NCBI GenBank assembly: GCA_030761205.1
Contig: JAULJL010000001.1
Span: 40,309,145 to 40,373,144, forward strand
Reading direction: 5' to 3'
From: Fremontodendron californicum
Lineage: Eukaryota; Streptophyta; Magnoliopsida; Malvales; Malvaceae
DNA length: 64,000 nt
Below the pieces are notes generated by a model, which was given only the letters and a program-made list of their open reading frames with translations, ran no database searches and was not told the origin of the DNA. Every line of letters starts with the position of its first letter. The stretch's first letter is position 1. Shown in pieces: positions 35,069-48,220 of the stretch. Made by a program: the position numbers and the translations under genes.

Positions 35069-37539
35069 TTATATCGCCAAGAGCAATATACAAACGAAAA
35101 GCCCAAAAGAGAAAATCCCTGTCTGGTGCAGTCGGATTACAATATATGACCCAGTAAAGCTGCCTCAACGGCTTCAGGAATTAGTAATAGGTTCTTCCAC
35201 GTGACAAAAATAATAATAATTACATATAAATGTATATAATTCATCTAATTCATAATTAATAATTGAAAAGATTAATTTGTTTTTTTAGAAAAAGAAATAT
35301 AAAATAAAATGGGATTTCACAATTCACATGTAAAAAAGGTAAAAAGAAGAGAAAGTTATCTGAAATATTTTTACCTTGTTTGTGAAATATTTTAATTAAA
35401 AAAAATCGAGGTTTAATCCGGATAGTTTATGTAGATATATTTAAGAAATAACATTCAACGGATTTAAAGTTCGAATCCTAATATCTATCAAAATGTTACC
35501 TTTGTACGATATTGGTCAGTCTATTTATCATGAACTTCTATGAGTAAATTAAGACATCAAATATTTTCATTTCAGTCAATAAATTTAAGAACGGAGCATG
35601 TTAAACACTAATACTTCCGGAATCCAAATGTGAATATATATTAGCCTAAAAAAAAGCAGGATTAATAATATTTTCTTTACTATTAAAGAAAAAAAAATTT
35701 GACACAATGAATTTGTAAAAGAGTAAATAATGAGTCTAATGTGCTTGTTTGATTACTCAACTTTCTGCATTCGGTTTTGATCCAAAGTACAATTGGGCCA
35801 AAATGAATTTATTTTCATAGTGGTGCTGCAAAGTGCAAACTGTAGAAGGGGGGAAGTATGTTTAATTCCTGACCCACTAATTAATCTATGGGCCAAATAT
35901 AGGCTAATCTCGTCCCAGAACTAAACAATTATCTGGGCCCTTCAATGTTCTCATATGTTCATTGAATTTTATGTGAAAATTTTATATGAATTAGGGTCTT
36001 CACTTTTGAATAAAACCCAAGCTATATATTTTGAGCCCGACAATCCCACTGGATAGACTTGGATAGATGGATCAGAAGGATTAAGATTCAATTATAAAAC
36101 GATATTTTATTATAATGAAATATTTTATTGGAATCCAAATGGACCTTAAAATCGAGTTGGTCAACTACAGAAAAAATTTCCTACAACTATTAGTCTTATC
36201 TTAGTCTTTCTCCACTGTCTGCCACAACCTCATTAAACAATGCAAAGGGACTTGCCTAATGATCCACAGCAACCACAAAATGTTTTTTTTTTCCTTTTTC
36301 TTTAAGTTATCATTTCAGCTGATAAGTTTCCATAGATATTATTTTGCCAAAATGACTAAAAATGTCTTAGTCTCATTGGCCCAAATTGAGAGCATTATTC
36401 TTATATGCGTTATGGAAATTATTCTTGGCGCAACAGCTTTAGACCTTTAGTGGTACACGCATTCAAATTTCCACCTTAGTGAGTGGAGCCCTAGAATTTT
36501 AGTGCCGGAGTTAACCCGTAGCCTTCGGAAGCTTCCCCTCCTACCACAGGTTGATTGAGCCGGTGCCGGGTTGAATTTGTTGCTCCAGCATGTTAGGAGT
36601 TGACAAATGTAGATGGAACCAAATCATGGGAGTTTACTTTAGACATGCTCTTGTTAACCATTATATCAATGAGATCAATAGAAAGGAAAAGATATTAAAG
36701 TGGTTATATTCTTTGTTATATGAACTCTTTATTTTTTTTAAAAATATTTGTATGTGATTTTTGTTTTCGAGATATATTCACATATGGATATGAGGTATAA
36801 TCCTATGAATATATAAAAGAACTTAAAAAAATAATTAAATATACCCATATCGAACAAATACCCATATTCGATACTTAATCCCAAATTTGGATAACATAAA
36901 TTATACTTATAGTTATGGAGAAGTATCATTAAGGCATAAATTAACGCTAATAATTCCTATAACTCAATAGCTTAAATTATGAAAGTTTGCGTGTCTAAGT
37001 TTGAGAACAAGTTTTAGATTAAATGTTTTGGTAATTCAAGAGATTCCAAATGATTTAAATTATTATAAGTTGTGCTTACGAAGTTGGACAACGTGACCCA
37101 ACAAACTTTCAAATTTTCAAATGACAGGATAAGAGTTAAGACATAGTGCTCTATCTTTTTTTTCCCCTTTATTTTAAGGAGGAAAATCAAGACGACAAAT
37201 TACTACTATAATAAAAAGCGAGCCTTTGGCAGCATAGGAAGACTACAGCGATGGCGATGGCGATGGCAATTAGTCGTCCATAATAAAATGATAAAGACGA
37301 CGAAAAAAATACCGACCAATGACCGTCCAAATATAAAGTAATAAGCTATCTTAATATATTCTCACAATGTTTTGTTTTATTTTGGAAATGTTATGATATC
37401 AAAGAAAAACAAAGGTCTGAGAAACCAATCAGTAGATGCATATTTTTCTTCGAAAAGAACCTAGCTAAGATCTAACGGTCAGTGTTCAATCTTGAAAGTG
37501 GAAATCATGCACCCAAATGGCAGATATTGAAATATATTG
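35069..37539. other. Intergenic, PGM-like 2 3' flank
   Basis: AT-rich with no recognised gene. A copy of a small dispersed repeat lies at 36757-36900. A GC-richer patch (36480-36610) resembles no family I know. Confidence 0.45.
36757..36900. repeat. Small dispersed repeat, copy A
   Basis: Contains GGATATGAGGTATAATCCT and a second arm CCCATATTCGATACTTA. A similar block occurs at 47590-47730 (GTATTGGATATGATCC and CCGTATTCAACACTTA). Both show imperfect inverted arms around an AT-rich centre, as in a small MITE or hAT remnant. Confidence 0.5.
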
Positions 37540-38740
37540 TTAATTGGTCACTTCCAGTTCCTCCACTGAAAAACTGTCCTTGGCAGAATCTCTTTGGAGT
37601 TCAAGTCCATAAGGGATTCTAATTCTTCCACAATATTGGTTAGTTGGCATGGAATCTGATCCCAATCCCATTACGCTACAAAATGCAAATTAAAAAAAAT
37701 AAATTAATTAAGAAAATGAGAATTTAGAACTAGTAAAGTATATATATGCTGAGAAATCATATTTAGATAGTAAAATTATTAGACTTTATAAGCATTGTAG
37801 GGTTAATCTGTTCATGATTAGGTTGTGGCTCGAAATTTTTTTTATTTTCCTTACTCAAGTTTGTTTTGGGTTGAGTTCGAGTCGGACCCGAAAGCCCATA
37901 TTAATATTTAAAAAATATAAAAATATAAAAAAAATATTTTATATTAATATTTTTATAATTAAATTTAAATAAAAATAATTTTTTATTAAACAAGTAGTAA
38001 TCCGGGCCGAGTCGGCCCGGATTACATAATATCAAGTCCAGACCGACTCCATTCGAGTCGGACGGATAATCCGATTCTTGGACAAGTCTAAGGTTAACAA
38101 AGTGATACAAAAAAAAAATATATAACAACTATTTAATCTGCTCGTAAAATTAAAAAAATTTACTTTCAATGTATAAAAATTAAAGAACTGATATATGCTC
38201 ACCTTTCATAAAAAATGATCATTGAACGTATTTCACAGTTTTTAAAGCTGCATAAACAGATTATGTAAATACCTTTTGGTTAGTCATTAATTAAAAATAA
38301 AACATTGAAAGCAAGTCAAATATAGAAGAACCTACATGTCAATACAAAAATATTTTTCAAATTCATAAAACTTTAAACTAATTACTTATAGGAAGCCACA
38401 TGATTTTCTTATATAAGGGTCAAAGTCTAAAGACAACAATCAAGATACTAATTTTTTTTTATGAACTTTATCAATCAACAATGTTAACGGCCGGTCCTTC
38501 TAATATTTACTTAATAATACGACAAAATGCAATTATATGAGTTAATTATCATTAAAATCATGTTTCACGAAATTACACCTCTTCGTGAATAAGAAAGGTT
38601 GTTGTCGTTCAAAGTTATAAAAAAATCACGATAGACTAATATATCTATTTATATATTTATTATTATTTTTTTATATTTAAAACTGTCAAAGTTTAAACTC
38701 TAGTTATTAGAATTAAAATTTTAAATATAAAAAATCATAG

Positions 38741-38776
<36 letters not shown>

Positions 38777-41439
38777 ATATATATAAAGCTTGATAAAACC
38801 CTCTCTTATGTCTTATCTAACATATATAAAAAAGAATCTTAATAAAAGAATATACGTTACAGCAAATTGAACTTTTAGTGATTTTTTTTTTATCGTTTAG
38901 TTGCATTAACAAACGTCACCAGATTTCATATTTCCAAACATTTATCGATGTTTTTTTAATGCGAATGTCATTAAATTAATCACTTAATGGCATTGAAGTG
39001 ATGCTAAATTTACAGGCGGAATTATGTGTCATTTTTTTAGAACGTTTTCACATACGTCGCTATTTCTTTAGCGGCATTTATAATTCGCCGTTAAATACTT
39101 ATCCGTTATCATATTTGATGTAGTGAGAAAATAATACGAGCTGGATGGCTTAGGCATTCAGCCAAGACGTTCACGAGTCAAATTGTAGAGGTGTAGTCAG
39201 TGAACCACTCAAACAAAATTAAAGGAAATTTAAAAAAAATAAAAAAAATGATACTGACCGGCTGCATGGATCATCATCCATCATCAAGGGGTAACACTTA
39301 TTGTTTTTAATAAGTTCAATCATTGCCTGCTGCAAAAACACACCATGGCTCACCACTGCTATTTCCTTCTCTTTCCTTGTCCACAACCTACAAGATTAAG
39401 GCAATATAATCTTGTTTATCGAAGTGCATGGTTTTGGCTTTCATTCAATGTATGATCGACAAGTTAAATGTTAGTGTGTTTATTGGTACTTGTTAGAATG
39501 ATATTTACAGATTTTTTATTTTTATTTTTATAATTAGTACAATCTTACCTCTTCTTAAATTTAATGAAAAAATATATATTTTTAAACTAAGATTTTAATT
39601 AATTTTAATAAATGCTTATAAGCATCCATTAACTTGATCATATAACGTTTTTTATGAGTTCGTTTTTGATACATTGGTAGTGAATTTTTTTTACTTTATA
39701 AGCAGGGTTAAGAAATGATCATGTTTCATTTATTTTTTAAATATATCTTAAGAGATATGTGTTATTTTATTAATCCGTTTGTAGAATTTAAAAAACTTAA
39801 GATAATTGTTCGATATGACAATCAACCCAAGTTTATAGCCAAAAGAAAATTTTAGAACTCACCATTTGATGAACTTCATTCCCCTAGCTATGATTGCTTC
39901 ATAGGGTTCTCTTTCATCTGCTTTCCACAAAATGTCATCTTCATTTTCGATCTGAACTTTAGTGTATATATACTGTTAGTTAATGTTAATGAAACTAGTA
40001 TTCAACGGGACTGTTAACAAACCAAGATCGTGTGAAAACTATGACTAATAAAGTACTACTTGCCAATGAAAAATCAACTGCAGGGAAACGAGACCGGTAT
40101 TGGCTGATGGTCCCTCTCTTGTCACATTCATATTTTCCCTACATTATTGAATTGAACAATAGATGTGAGAACAAAAAACATAAGCTTCTAAAAAATCAAT
40201 AACTCAGTTATGTTTGGTAAGAGGAAAAAAATGGAAATGGGGCAAAGAAAATAATCTTTTTTCCCTTTACTTCGTTTTGTAAAATTGTTGAGTAGACTTA
40301 CATTCAAAAACAAACATTTATCCAATTTAAATTAATTATTTTATTCATAATTTTGTCTTTAAATCTCATTTTTCCCCTTTTATTTTCGATTTCCCATATC
40401 AGATATAAAAAGAACTTTCTTTTTTTGTCCTTCCTTCTACCAAATAGTGAATCCTGCATGTGGAGAGAAGACAACATGGTCCAAACTTGCTTGATTAACG
40501 GGTGGGATACAAGGATTATTTTATGGGGAATACCAAAAATAAATCAGTAAAACGATGGCCCCCATCATTCATTAATGAATGCATATATAGCTGTTAAAAT
40601 GATATGCGTAAATCTACAACAAAATTGCATGACACAGCCTGCCTAATTTATATATGGTGTAATCAGATGTCTGCAACCATACCATTCGTTCTCGGCACAG
40701 TTCATATGCTATAATTGGTGGGCGATTGAAAGTTGGTGTCTCATCATTCTTTCCATTTTCATCCCCAAATGAAGTAACATCTAACCGATCCGGTTGGTTT
40801 TCACCATGAAAAATTCCAACAGCTGTTTGCAATGTCCTGAAATAATTCAACCATCCAAAACAAGAAGCTGCTACCTCAAAAATTTGGCAAATAAAACATC
40901 AATGTGCTAAAACAACTGAATATAATTGTTAAATATATATTTTGACTTTAGAATTCATTCAAATCAACTCTCTTGAAGCACGGATTCAAAATTTTGAGAG
41001 ATTGAAAAGCTGCATAGAAGAGGAAGCTTGGTTACTACAAAAGCATCCCTGAGAACTTGAAATGGGTGATATCAGGAATCTTACTCAAGGATGTTCTTTA
41101 AAGTCACATTTGAGAGAGGAGAGACTGAAAATATGAGAAAAATTTGGTACCTTGACATAGGGGAAGTGATGACTACCTCAATCCCCTTGAGCAGTTCACT
41201 TGCACAAACATCTTTCCGCTGATCACGAACCTGTTAAATTTAATGTCAAACTGTTGACACAACTGCTAAAGACTGGGGGAAATCAATTTATTGATTCTAA
41301 TGGCAAGCTGTATATCACCTGCTGCCAGCCCAGAGAGGAGAGTTTAGCGTCAAATAATTCAAATGATGTTAGTGGATCACGACTCTTCTCTGATTCTAGA
41401 TTGTGCATTCCTTGTGCATGTCTCACCTGAATGTTCACA

Positions 41440-41506
<67 letters not shown>

Positions 41507-41825
41507 CAAACTGCTTTAAATAACAGCAGCAATTAAAATAAAAAAATGAAAAATACTAACAACTTGATAGATATCATTGATCATTCCATCAAGTTTACAG
41601 CTGCTAGCTTGTCTAAAACTTCATATAATTTCACTCTTTTATGTTTCTTGGGGGAAAAAATCGGTTTCTAGTCTCTGATGGCATGATTTTCTTCATCTAA
41701 ACCCCCCTTTTTTTTTCCATGGGAAAATAATGAAAAGAGATAACAAACTGATGAGCACAAACCAGATGAAGAAGTTTATGACGGCCAAACTGGTATGGAG
41801 ATGGAGCTGCTGCAATTGTTTCCAT
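37540..41825 (-). CDS. Phosphoglycerate mutase-like protein, copy 2 (AT74H type)
   Basis: Histidine-phosphatase superfamily, paralogue of copy 1; substrate unknown. Nine exons: 41763-41825, 41319-41426, 41151-41230, 40683-40836, 40064-40138, 39863-39951, 39259-39387, 38203-38247, 37540-37675; 292 residues with consistent phases. Motifs: VRHAQ (22-26), VITSPMSR, YELCRERM, FPAVDFSL and VSHG (202-205). The exon 5 donor is GCAAGT, as in copy 1. Exon 8 (FKNCEIRSMIIF...) is only 45 bp and sits 1 kb from exon 7. Introns 7 and 8 are expanded by repeats (a hAT-like copy at 37820-38095, a CACTA-like fragment near 38875-39122). Intron 1 carries a long AT run. Exon 4 has an 18-nt longer insert than copy 1. 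The reading frame and both histidines are intact, so it is probably functional. Confidence 0.88.
37820..38095. repeat. AT-rich hAT-like repeat family, copy 1 (in intron 8 of PGM-like 2)
   Basis: Shares the core TATAATTAAATTTAAATAAA flanked by CCGGAT/TCGGAC motifs with copies at 43226-43410 and 58556-58822. Ends near CTTGGACAAGTCTAAG. Inverted subterminal motifs (GAGTCGGACCC, GGGCCGAGTCGG, GACTCCATTCGAGTC) suggest a hAT-type element. Target duplications were not resolved. Confidence 0.55.
38739..38785. repeat. (AT)n microsatellite
   Basis: Alternating AT run interrupted once (ATTTATAT), within an intron of PGM-like 2. Confidence 0.9.
38875..39122. mobile_element. CACTA-like MITE fragment
   Basis: The right end reads TATTTGATGTAGTG, the inverse of a CACTACATCAAATA terminus, after internal GCGGC and CGCCG motifs typical of small CACTA derivatives. 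No matching left terminus was found, so it is a fragment or a chance resemblance. It lies in intron 7 of PGM-like 2. Confidence 0.35.
41443..41502. repeat. (AT)n microsatellite
   Basis: About 30 uninterrupted AT units in intron 1 of PGM-like 2. Confidence 0.97.
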
Positions 41826-42149
41826 TTCTGCAAATGTGAGAAACAGAGGAAGATGACAAGCAAACGAGGCTGCAGAAGAACCCTAAATGAATATGGATGG
41901 TAAAATTTGGCTTATTTAATGCACGAGGCAACCTATGAAATTTTAGACTATTTCTAAGTTACTAATCTAAAGTTTTTTAAATCTATTCAAATCCGTTGGC
42001 ATAGTCCCACAGACAATTATAAAAGATTTTTTTTTTTTTTTCCCTTTCATCCTTGATAACCTCGAAGCTAACAACTCATGAAATTAAGTCTAACCAAACC
42101 CAAAAAAAAAAACAAAAAAGTTTTGAAATTAAGTCTAACCAAACTCATG

Positions 42150-42350
42150 AAATTAGCAGACTCCCTTGCAAAATCGGGGGTGGACAGAGTCAATCTGCTC
42201 ATGGCCTGGTGGTGAACTGATGATGCGATTTTATGATATTTGGACTGTGGTAGTTTTTGTCCTGTATCTAGTTTCTAGTGCGATCATGTACTATCTGTGA
42301 CCCCTGTGACTTTTTATCAATGAAATCTCAATCTGATTGAGCAAAAAAAA
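42150..42350 (+). mobile_element. 5'-truncated LINE 3' end
   Basis: Reads KLADSLAKSGVDRVNLLMAWW followed by stop (42213-42215). This resembles the C-terminal end of plant LINE open reading frames (RNase H-like LAKSG motif). A short 3' UTR follows, ending in an A run at 42343-42350. The typical 5' truncation leaves about 200 bp. A near-exact 20-base direct repeat (GAAATTAAGTCTAACCAAAC) precedes it at 42080 and 42125. Confidence 0.7.
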
Positions 42351-43225
42351 TTAATGTCCCGTACTAATTTTCCTCATAGCTGTGCAAGGTTGAACACTAT
42401 ATATATTACTATATATATATTTCAGTACATCAGAATTGACCAAGGTTGCCATGGAAAGAAAACAAGGCCCCCCACTTCTTCTTCATGCATGGAAATCTAA
42501 ACCAGTTAATTTATGTCTCAAATACAATAAAAAGAAAAATGTAGACCTTGTTGACGAGTAAAAGACCAGGACAAATATGATCCTTTTTAAGGGAAATACT
42601 GATCATCAGGGAAATTTCCCTGGTAAGTTCACACAGAGATATTAGAAAAACTAAACTAAACAAGCAACTATAGCTGTTTGATTTTTCTGAGCTTAGAAGT
42701 GGTAAATAATCAAACCAGACGTTGACAAAGAACATGCAATTTCCACATGACCTTATATAATATATATATATAATAATAATAAGAATAATATAATTCAAAG
42801 ATAAGAAATCAGAAACTAAAAAGCAATAGGGATGCGGGTGTTTACCAGAGCAATAAGAAGGGGAGTGGGGAAGGAAAGGAAAAGAAAAGAATTTAGATGA
42901 GGGAAGGAAACTTCAAACATTTTCTACAACTTAAAGGCATGATTGTCGGAAGAAACAATCAGAACGTTAAACTGGTCAACTGCTCAAACATGTGGGAGTC
43001 GACTGTTTTTTTTTTTTTTTTTTTGAGTTTTAGCAGGATTATTCTATAAAGCAATAAATCATTTTCTTAAATTATATTTGGGAGGAAGGAAAAAAAAAAA
43101 GTGAGGAAAGAAAAAAGGACCGATAGAAAAGAAAATTATTTTTTTCATTGTGTTTAATATAAAGGATAAAAAAAAAAGAGTAAAAAGAAAGAGTTTAGAG
43201 TATATGAATTCGAAAATTCTTTTTA

Positions 43226-43410
43226 TTATTTTAAATATATTAAAATTTTTATATTTTTATAATTAAATTTAAATAAAAAATATTTTATTATTTAATCAGT
43301 AATCCGGATCAATTAGATTACTAAAAACTTATCTCAAATCCGATCCAATTCGAACTGAGTTTGTCGGATTGGACAAATAACTCGGTACTTGGATAAATTT
43401 AATTTAAAAA
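43226..43410. repeat. AT-rich hAT-like repeat family, copy 2
   Basis: Matches copy 1 across TATAATTAAATTTAAATAAA and the following AGTAATCCGGATC, and ends in GGTACTTGGATAAATTTAA, an eroded form of the CTTGGACAAGTCTAA end. Confidence 0.5.
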
Positions 43411-45434
43411 TATATATAAATAAAATTATTAATTTAAGTTGAATGAGTATTTTTTTTTTTTTTCACATTTGAAAAAGTTAATAAGAAAATTTACAAATCT
43501 ACTCTTTTTTTTTTTTTACTACCAAACGAAGAAAATGGTGATTGTCGTCCATTGAAATTGGTTCTCCAACTCCAAGTCAGCTTCCTTCTTCGATATATGT
43601 ATAAATACTTTTTTTTTTTGTTATTTCAGATTTTGTCCAAGATTAATCTTTCGAGTTACTGTCGGGCGCCAAGACAGAGATCTCTCCCAAAAAAAATTTC
43701 TACGTTCATAAAAGTTTAAACTCGAGACCACTTGCTTAAACGACGTGAATCCTTTGTATTCAAGTCAACCTTCGTCGGCGTTAATAGTGGTACCTTGCCG
43801 ACTTGGGATTTGCTTCTACGGCAGCATCCATCCCATATTATTGCGTGACGTTACCATGGTTCTTTCTTCCTTCCTTCCTTTCATTTTTTTTTTTGTCTTT
43901 TTTTTATGTTAAAAAAAAATTATTAATTAAAAATAATTATTACGAATCCAATCAAGCAAACCCAAACTCAATTATTCTAAAAACCTTTGATTAAGGCCGG
44001 CTTGGTTGGACATGTGACTTAATTAAGGGATCGACACAAATGACAAAACGGTTCAAGTAGTTGGACGGACGCATAAAAAACTTATACCTTTTTACTCCTA
44101 CACAGTAGCTAGCGAAGGAAAACAACAAACAAGATAGGTAAGAAGCTCCCAAATTGATGCACGTTTTTAAAATCTTATGTTAGAATCTTATCGACCGCTC
44201 TTTGTATATATAAAGTTCTAAAAGAGATTCTAAAAGGTAAAAATGAGATAAGTTCCAATTTGATTATCTCATACTTTTTTGGCTCCCACACAGGAGCCAA
44301 GAGAAAAAACAAAGAAGATAGGTAAGGAGCACGTGAAATTGATATTTGATGGACATTGTCTTGATAGAACAGGCATGAAACATGATACTAGCCTCGTGGC
44401 ATTTTTAATAAGGCTATGCACAAGTGTTTTACCTAAACAGCCTTTTACACATGGATTGATTTGAGAACCATTCTTCAGTTTGCATCAAAGTTTAATGATT
44501 AGCCACCAGCTTTCCAGCTTTCACATTTGAGGAAGGAATTCACATGCAGGAGGAAATTAATTGAGCATATAAGAATCATATTCATATATAAGTTTAACCC
44601 CTTTTCTTGATTGTGGGAACTCAACCATACCTAGATCATGGATCAATAAGATTTCAATGCCTTCCAGAGCCCCAATACAAAAGTCAATTCGAAAAATCAG
44701 AATCAATGTCGATTAATTTTAACCCCCCTAAGGGCTGGGAGCCACTAAGATCAAATCCAGACAGTTCAGAAGAAAATCCATGATACTGCCAAAGACATAC
44801 TTGTAGAATGGTGCAACATCCATCTGTTTTATATGCTGTTCTATAATGAGCCGAAAAAACAAAATAGGGCCAGTTTGGGATAGGTTTATCCATCCAGTTA
44901 AACCTGTTCCAAGATCGAATTATTTATCCAATCTGCTTGGCCCTATCCAAATAGGATCAGTTTGGGATAGGTTTTTCAAATCTGGGTCTACCTGACCCGG
45001 ATTATTGTGAGTTCATGTGTTCTATTTATAAAGATTTGACACCTATATATAACTGTTTAAATCATTTTGATCTGACACACTTGAATAATTTAAAGATTGC
45101 CTAACATAGCTTGAGAGCTTACAAAATTTTCAAGCACCTATGTCATTCTAAGGAAACAATTTATCTCAGTAAATTTTTAAAGAATATGTGGATATCAGAC
45201 TCAGATTGCTGGCCTGGTATAGTCTCACCGGACGAATAGCACTTGGCTACTCCACCTGAAAGCTTCTCATCAGCAACAACTTTGGAAGATCAAGTCCACT
45301 AGGGATTTTTCCAGGATAGTTAGTTGTTGCGGGATCTGATCCCATCATACTGAAACCAAAAATGAAATTAAAAAGATTTCAACAATTGGAGAAAAAAAAT
45401 GAGTTCTATTTCAAGTTTTAAAATATCAGGCTTA

Positions 45435-45850
45435 CGTACGGATAACTCTAGGTTATATAGTTATTTTGTCATCTTGTATGCTTTTAAATCGGCTAAGTAC
45501 TTGAGGATTTTATTAGGATTTGATTAGTTTTAGATGTTTTTATATTTATTTTATTTATCCATTTTATGTTTAAAATAGTTATTTAGTTGTTATTTATGTG
45601 TTTTTATAGGTCCAAGGTGATCTGGAGTTTCGAGATGCAAAACAATGAAAAACGATGCAAAACAATGAATAAGCAGATTCAACCTCCGAAACTTCTTTCA
45701 AGAAAAACTTGATCTTAAAGATTTCAAATGAGAAAACTCCACCTTTCCAACGGTGTAAGACTCGTCAAAATCGGACAAGATTTGCCCAGTCAAAACAGCT
45801 GATGAAGTTCACAAAGACGTCACGAGAAATTGCTACTAAATTTACTTAGT
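45435..45850. mobile_element. Fragment of the same LTR family as 49084-50560
   Basis: Starts GGATAACTCTAGGTTATATAG and runs parallel to the first 400 bases of the solo LTR at 49084, including AATCGGACAAGATTTGC. It then breaks into CACGAGAAATTGCTACTAA, which is an inverted piece of that LTR's 3' part (AGCAATTTCTCGT near 50475). It is truncated and rearranged. Confidence 0.65.
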
Positions 45851-46754
45851 ACTAAAATTTTCGTAACGTCAAGATTCTAATTATAATGAAAGTTCATAAT
45901 TTTAATTTCATGCAACCAAATATATAACAAAAATAAAAATATTTAAGAAATTAAATTGCACAAAGTTGGTGATTAAATCGTTATAAAGCCATGTCGATGG
46001 TCATATGTTTACATGGAGACAAAATATTAATAATTTCACAAACATTGGTAACCAAATTGTAAAATTTTCAAAATTAGATAACCTAAATAAAAATTTTCAA
46101 AAAAACTAAATGTGATAAAAAGTGTGAATTATCTTTTTTAAAATTTTAGTTTTTTTTTTAAAATAATTTCATAATGACACGTGAAAAATGTCATAAAAAT
46201 GAATTTTTATAATATTGATAATTCAATTGATATTTTTCATAATTAAGTTACCAAAATAAATAAAGAATTAATAGTTAAATAATATCCGTGTAATTTACCC
46301 CATAGAATTGCACTCCATTACATAGAAAACAAGAAGACACAGCAAACGTAGAGAAAATGAGTGGGCCTAAAATACAAGATTTCGTGTGATCGGTAATTTC
46401 AACTTTCAACGCTTAACTAGATCTATCGAGGAACAGTTTTCCTCTGTTCTTGTTATGAAAGATATACTGAATGTAAACAAAAATATCAAATTAAAAAAAT
46501 GAAAGAAAAAAAAAAAAAAAGCTAGCATCTGTTCTAATATATAATGCCTACCTATATTCACAGTGGTTAATCATGTTATCCGGATTCTTCATTTTCTTTA
46601 AAATATTTGTAGATACTTGATTTCGGCTACTAATAAATTATCTCTTTTTAGAGAAAAATAAAGTTATTTTATAGAAAATTGCACTTTCGCGTATAATAGC
46701 AAAGGTATTCCAGAACAAGTGATAAAGTCGTTTCACTGAAGGTTGCTTCATCCA

Positions 46755-46928
46755 ACAGCTCTAGTTCAGAATAGCTCATGTTCGGAATAGCTGCTGTTTG
46801 GAACAACTCATGTTCAGACAGCTTCTGTTCAGAACAGCTCTTATTCAGAACAGCTCATGTTCGGAACAGCTCTTGTTCAGAACAGCTTTTGTTCAGAACA
46901 GCTCTTGTTTGGAATAGCTCATGTTCGG
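46755..46928 (+). repeat. 16-bp tandem repeat, about 11 copies
   Basis: Unit AGCTCTTGTTCAGAAC with variants CATGTTCGGAAC and TTTGGAAT. Each unit carries the 9-bp palindrome GTTCnGAAC. The open frame across it (46778-46963) is a by-product of the repeat. Confidence 0.9.
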
Positions 46929-46979
46929 AAACAACACCTTCATGGAACAAGTCATTCACATAACAACACTCTTACGAAA

Positions 46980-47600
46980 AGGGACCTTTATTGAGAAGTA
47001 TTCTACAAAAGACTTTCCTCTTGGTACTACTTCACCGAAACAGAAGAGGTGAAAATAACCCCGAAATATGGTAGGGTTCTTAGGTTAATATCACTATTGG
47101 GATGTTCCGGAGAGTTTGGCTTGGTGGATCAGATATGGAGATAGTTAAGACGTCTCCTCTTAACTTTTCCCAGAAGTATGAGTGTTTCTCCCTTTCTTTT
47201 AGAACAAATAGTGAACTCTTGTTCACTATTCACTATTACCAACAACAATCTAAACTCCCATCAAACAAAGCATTAATACCTTAGTAACTGATAACTTTTA
47301 TCATTATTCCTATTCAATGCTTGTGATATGTAACTCCTATTTTTGACACCTATAAATAGGAGTCCCACAACTTATTAGGGGATTTTTGGGCAGTAGAGCA
47401 AACTTTCTCTCTAAAGCTCTCTTTGCAATTCTCCATTCTCTAATTCTCTCCTCAGCCTTGTTCTCAGCCATACTCAACCTTGTTCCACCATCTCTCCACT
47501 TCCTTCACCTTACTTACCACCACCTGCCGTTGCGCTCAACACTTCAGGGTCTGCTCCAGTCTTCCTCTCTGCCGTCTCCCAGCAACATCCCGTTCAGGTA
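46980..47600 (+). mobile_element. LTR-like promoter fragment
   Basis: Contains CACCTATAAATAGGAG (about 47350), followed by a pyrimidine-rich leader (TTTCTCTCTAAAGCTCTC...) in the arrangement of a retrotransposon U3/R junction. The 16-bp array lies 430-600 bases upstream and may belong to the same U3. No LTR ends or target duplication could be fixed. Confidence 0.45.
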
Positions 47601-47730
47601 CATATTCGGACATGAGTATTGGATATGATCCTCCAAATATATGAAAAAACTTTATAAAAAAATTGAATATATCTGTATCAAACACATATCCGTATTCAAC
47701 ACTTATTTGAGTCCGGGGTAACATAGGTGA
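47590..47730. repeat. Small dispersed repeat, copy B
   Basis: Resembles 36757-36900: GTATTGGATATGATCC at the left and CCGTATTCAACACTTA at the right, around an AT-rich middle. Confidence 0.5.
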
Positions 47731-47760
47731 TTATTAATAGCTGACATTTTGCATAACTCA

Positions 47761-48220
47761 CGCTACACCAAAATTAGTTTTAGACAATATTTTTTTCATA
47801 GCATTTCTCAAATGTTGTTAAAAATAACAAAGACAACACTTTGACAACATTTTGTATATTACTGTTATATATTATAATGGCCAATAATTACAGCATTTTT
47901 AAAATTTTTAGAAGCATTTGATATGTGCTGTTATAAATCTTATCATATAAAAATACTTTTGGTAGCAATTATAATTGCTATCATTGAGATCTTTTGCAGC
48001 AAATGAAAAATGTATGCAAAAGGTCATGAAAAGCTGTTATAAAGTAGAAATAGCAGCATTTTGATAAGTGTTATTATACATATGTAAAAATATTACTAAA
48101 GACATAAGGTTGCGGCCACATATACAACACATGAATAAATGCTGTCTTATCTTACAGCAACAGTTTTTTTAGTTTTTACAGCACTTCAAAATGCTGTTAC
48201 ATGTCAAATTTGACGTAGTG
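47761..48220. mobile_element. CACTA-family MITE on a splice donor
   Basis: The right end, inverted, reads CACTACGTCAAATTTG; the left end reads CGCTACACCAAAATTAG (one change from CACTACACC). Both ends are flanked by TCA (47758-47760, 48221-48223), the 3-bp duplication of CACTA elements. The 460-bp interior repeats GCTGT/ACAGC motifs. It lies on the exon 7 donor (GTGAGT) of the PGM-like 3 relic. Confidence 0.85.

Larger units (their letters stand above)
41826..45246. other. Intergenic between PGM-like 2 and PGM-like 3 relic
   Basis: Apart from the LINE fragment and the repeat at 43226-43410, I see no gene. The stretch 43500-43950 is rich in T runs. A possible SINE-like box (GTTTAAACTCGAGACC, about 43717) has no clear partner box. 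Short open frames near 44279 and 44684 are unsupported. Confidence 0.45.

Noticed and set aside
36480..36610. Possible RNA gene in a GC-richer patch
   Set aside because: No tRNA boxes, cloverleaf or known RNA motif could be read.
43640..43780. SINE suggested by GTTTAAACTCGAGACC
   Set aside because: Only a weak box-like motif is visible; no second box, tail or target duplication was found.
46778..46963. Cysteine/serine-rich small protein
   Set aside because: It is a by-product of the 16-bp tandem repeat; the period of 16 residues follows from 3 x 16 bases.
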